DNA of 5,346 nucleotides, from positions 1 through 5,346 of the forward strand of contig USCB01000043.1 in NCBI GenBank assembly GCA_900553125.1. Reading direction: 5' to 3'. Shown piece by piece: positions 5,277 to 5,346 of the stretch (the stretch's first letter is position 1; each line of letters begins with the position of its first letter). The stretch comes from an uncultured Clostridium sp. GTDB lineage: Bacteria > Bacillota > Clostridia > TANB77 > CAG-508. A program made the translations under genes and the position numbers. Below the pieces are notes generated by a model. That model was not told where the DNA came from, made no database searches, and saw only the letters and a program-made list of their open reading frames with translations.

Positions 5277-5346
5277 ATGAATATAAAAAAGATGCCATAT
5301 GGAATAAGTAATTATGAGAAAATAGTAAATGATGGATATTATTATG
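5277..5346 (+). CDS. N-terminus of probable AAA-ATPase-like/DUF1703 family protein (cut off by window end)
   Basis: Only the first 23 codons are present. They read MNIKKMPYGISNYEKIV and then NDGYYY. A short basic start, then LP/MP-x-GI-x-(N/D)-(F/Y)-x-KI and a YYYVDKT-like run, is the recognisable opening of the family with an AAA-ATPase-like domain (PF09820) and a C-terminal PD-(D/E)XK nuclease-like domain (DUF1703). The VDKT and everything after lie outside the window. GGGTGGGA (5263-5270) is a good ribosome binding site six bases before ATG 5277. The gene has its own candidate promoter after the terminator, so it is probably a separate unit. These proteins often occur in many copies per genome; their function is not established. 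The call rests on a short N-terminal pattern recalled from the family. Confidence 0.6.
   Translation, partial: MNIKKMPYGISNYEKIVNDGYYY

Overview
The window looks like chromosomal DNA from a low-GC, Gram-positive anaerobe of the Clostridia type. The basis is strongly A/T-biased third positions, AGA as the usual arginine codon, strong AGGAGG-like ribosome binding sites, TTG/GTG starts, a RicT (YaaT) protein, a clostridial-type 2[4Fe-4S] ferredoxin, a family II pyrophosphatase and a Gram-positive-type signal peptidase. TGA is used as a stop (end of holB), so the code is not the Mycoplasma code. The species cannot be fixed from this sequence.

Layout. Positions 3-46 are a perfect 44-bp palindrome carrying the GGGGACGGTTCTTTT motif, probably a REP-like mobile repeat. 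A good extended -10 promoter (57-84) follows. Then come seven genes, all on the + strand and with no gap longer than about 40 bp: ppaC (Mn-dependent inorganic pyrophosphatase), lepB (signal peptidase I), holB (DNA polymerase III delta-prime), ricT (PSP1-domain Fe-S protein), a 58-residue ferredoxin, lemA, and a secreted or membrane TPM-domain protein. A hairpin plus U-tract (5199-5236) ends the series. Inside and just after it is a candidate promoter for an eighth gene, cut off by the window edge, whose first 23 residues resemble the AAA-ATPase-like/DUF1703 family.

How they fit together. One visible promoter and one visible terminator bracket the seven genes, which suggests a single long transcript. 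holB and ricT overlap at a TTGA junction, ricT and the ferredoxin gene overlap by 11 bp, and lemA and the TPM gene overlap by 17 bp, so these three pairs are probably translationally coupled. holB-ricT is an old Firmicutes neighbourhood. lemA-TPM is a recurrent envelope gene pair. ppaC, lepB and the ferredoxin are less usual companions. Several starts were moved inward from the longest open frame to the codon with a proper ribosome binding site: ricT 2604, ferredoxin 3514, lemA 3729, TPM gene 4279.

Most worth checking: (1) the Gly/Ser tail of the TPM protein contains a 14-residue stretch that reads as the expected Gly-rich tail only if three single C bases are skipped, i.e. three frame changes that cancel out; (2) ricT, encoding a predicted Fe-S protein, is directly coupled to a ferredoxin gene; (3) the palindromic repeat lies immediately upstream of the operon promoter. 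No clearly new biological system is visible: all seven complete genes belong to known families, and the partial eighth resembles one.
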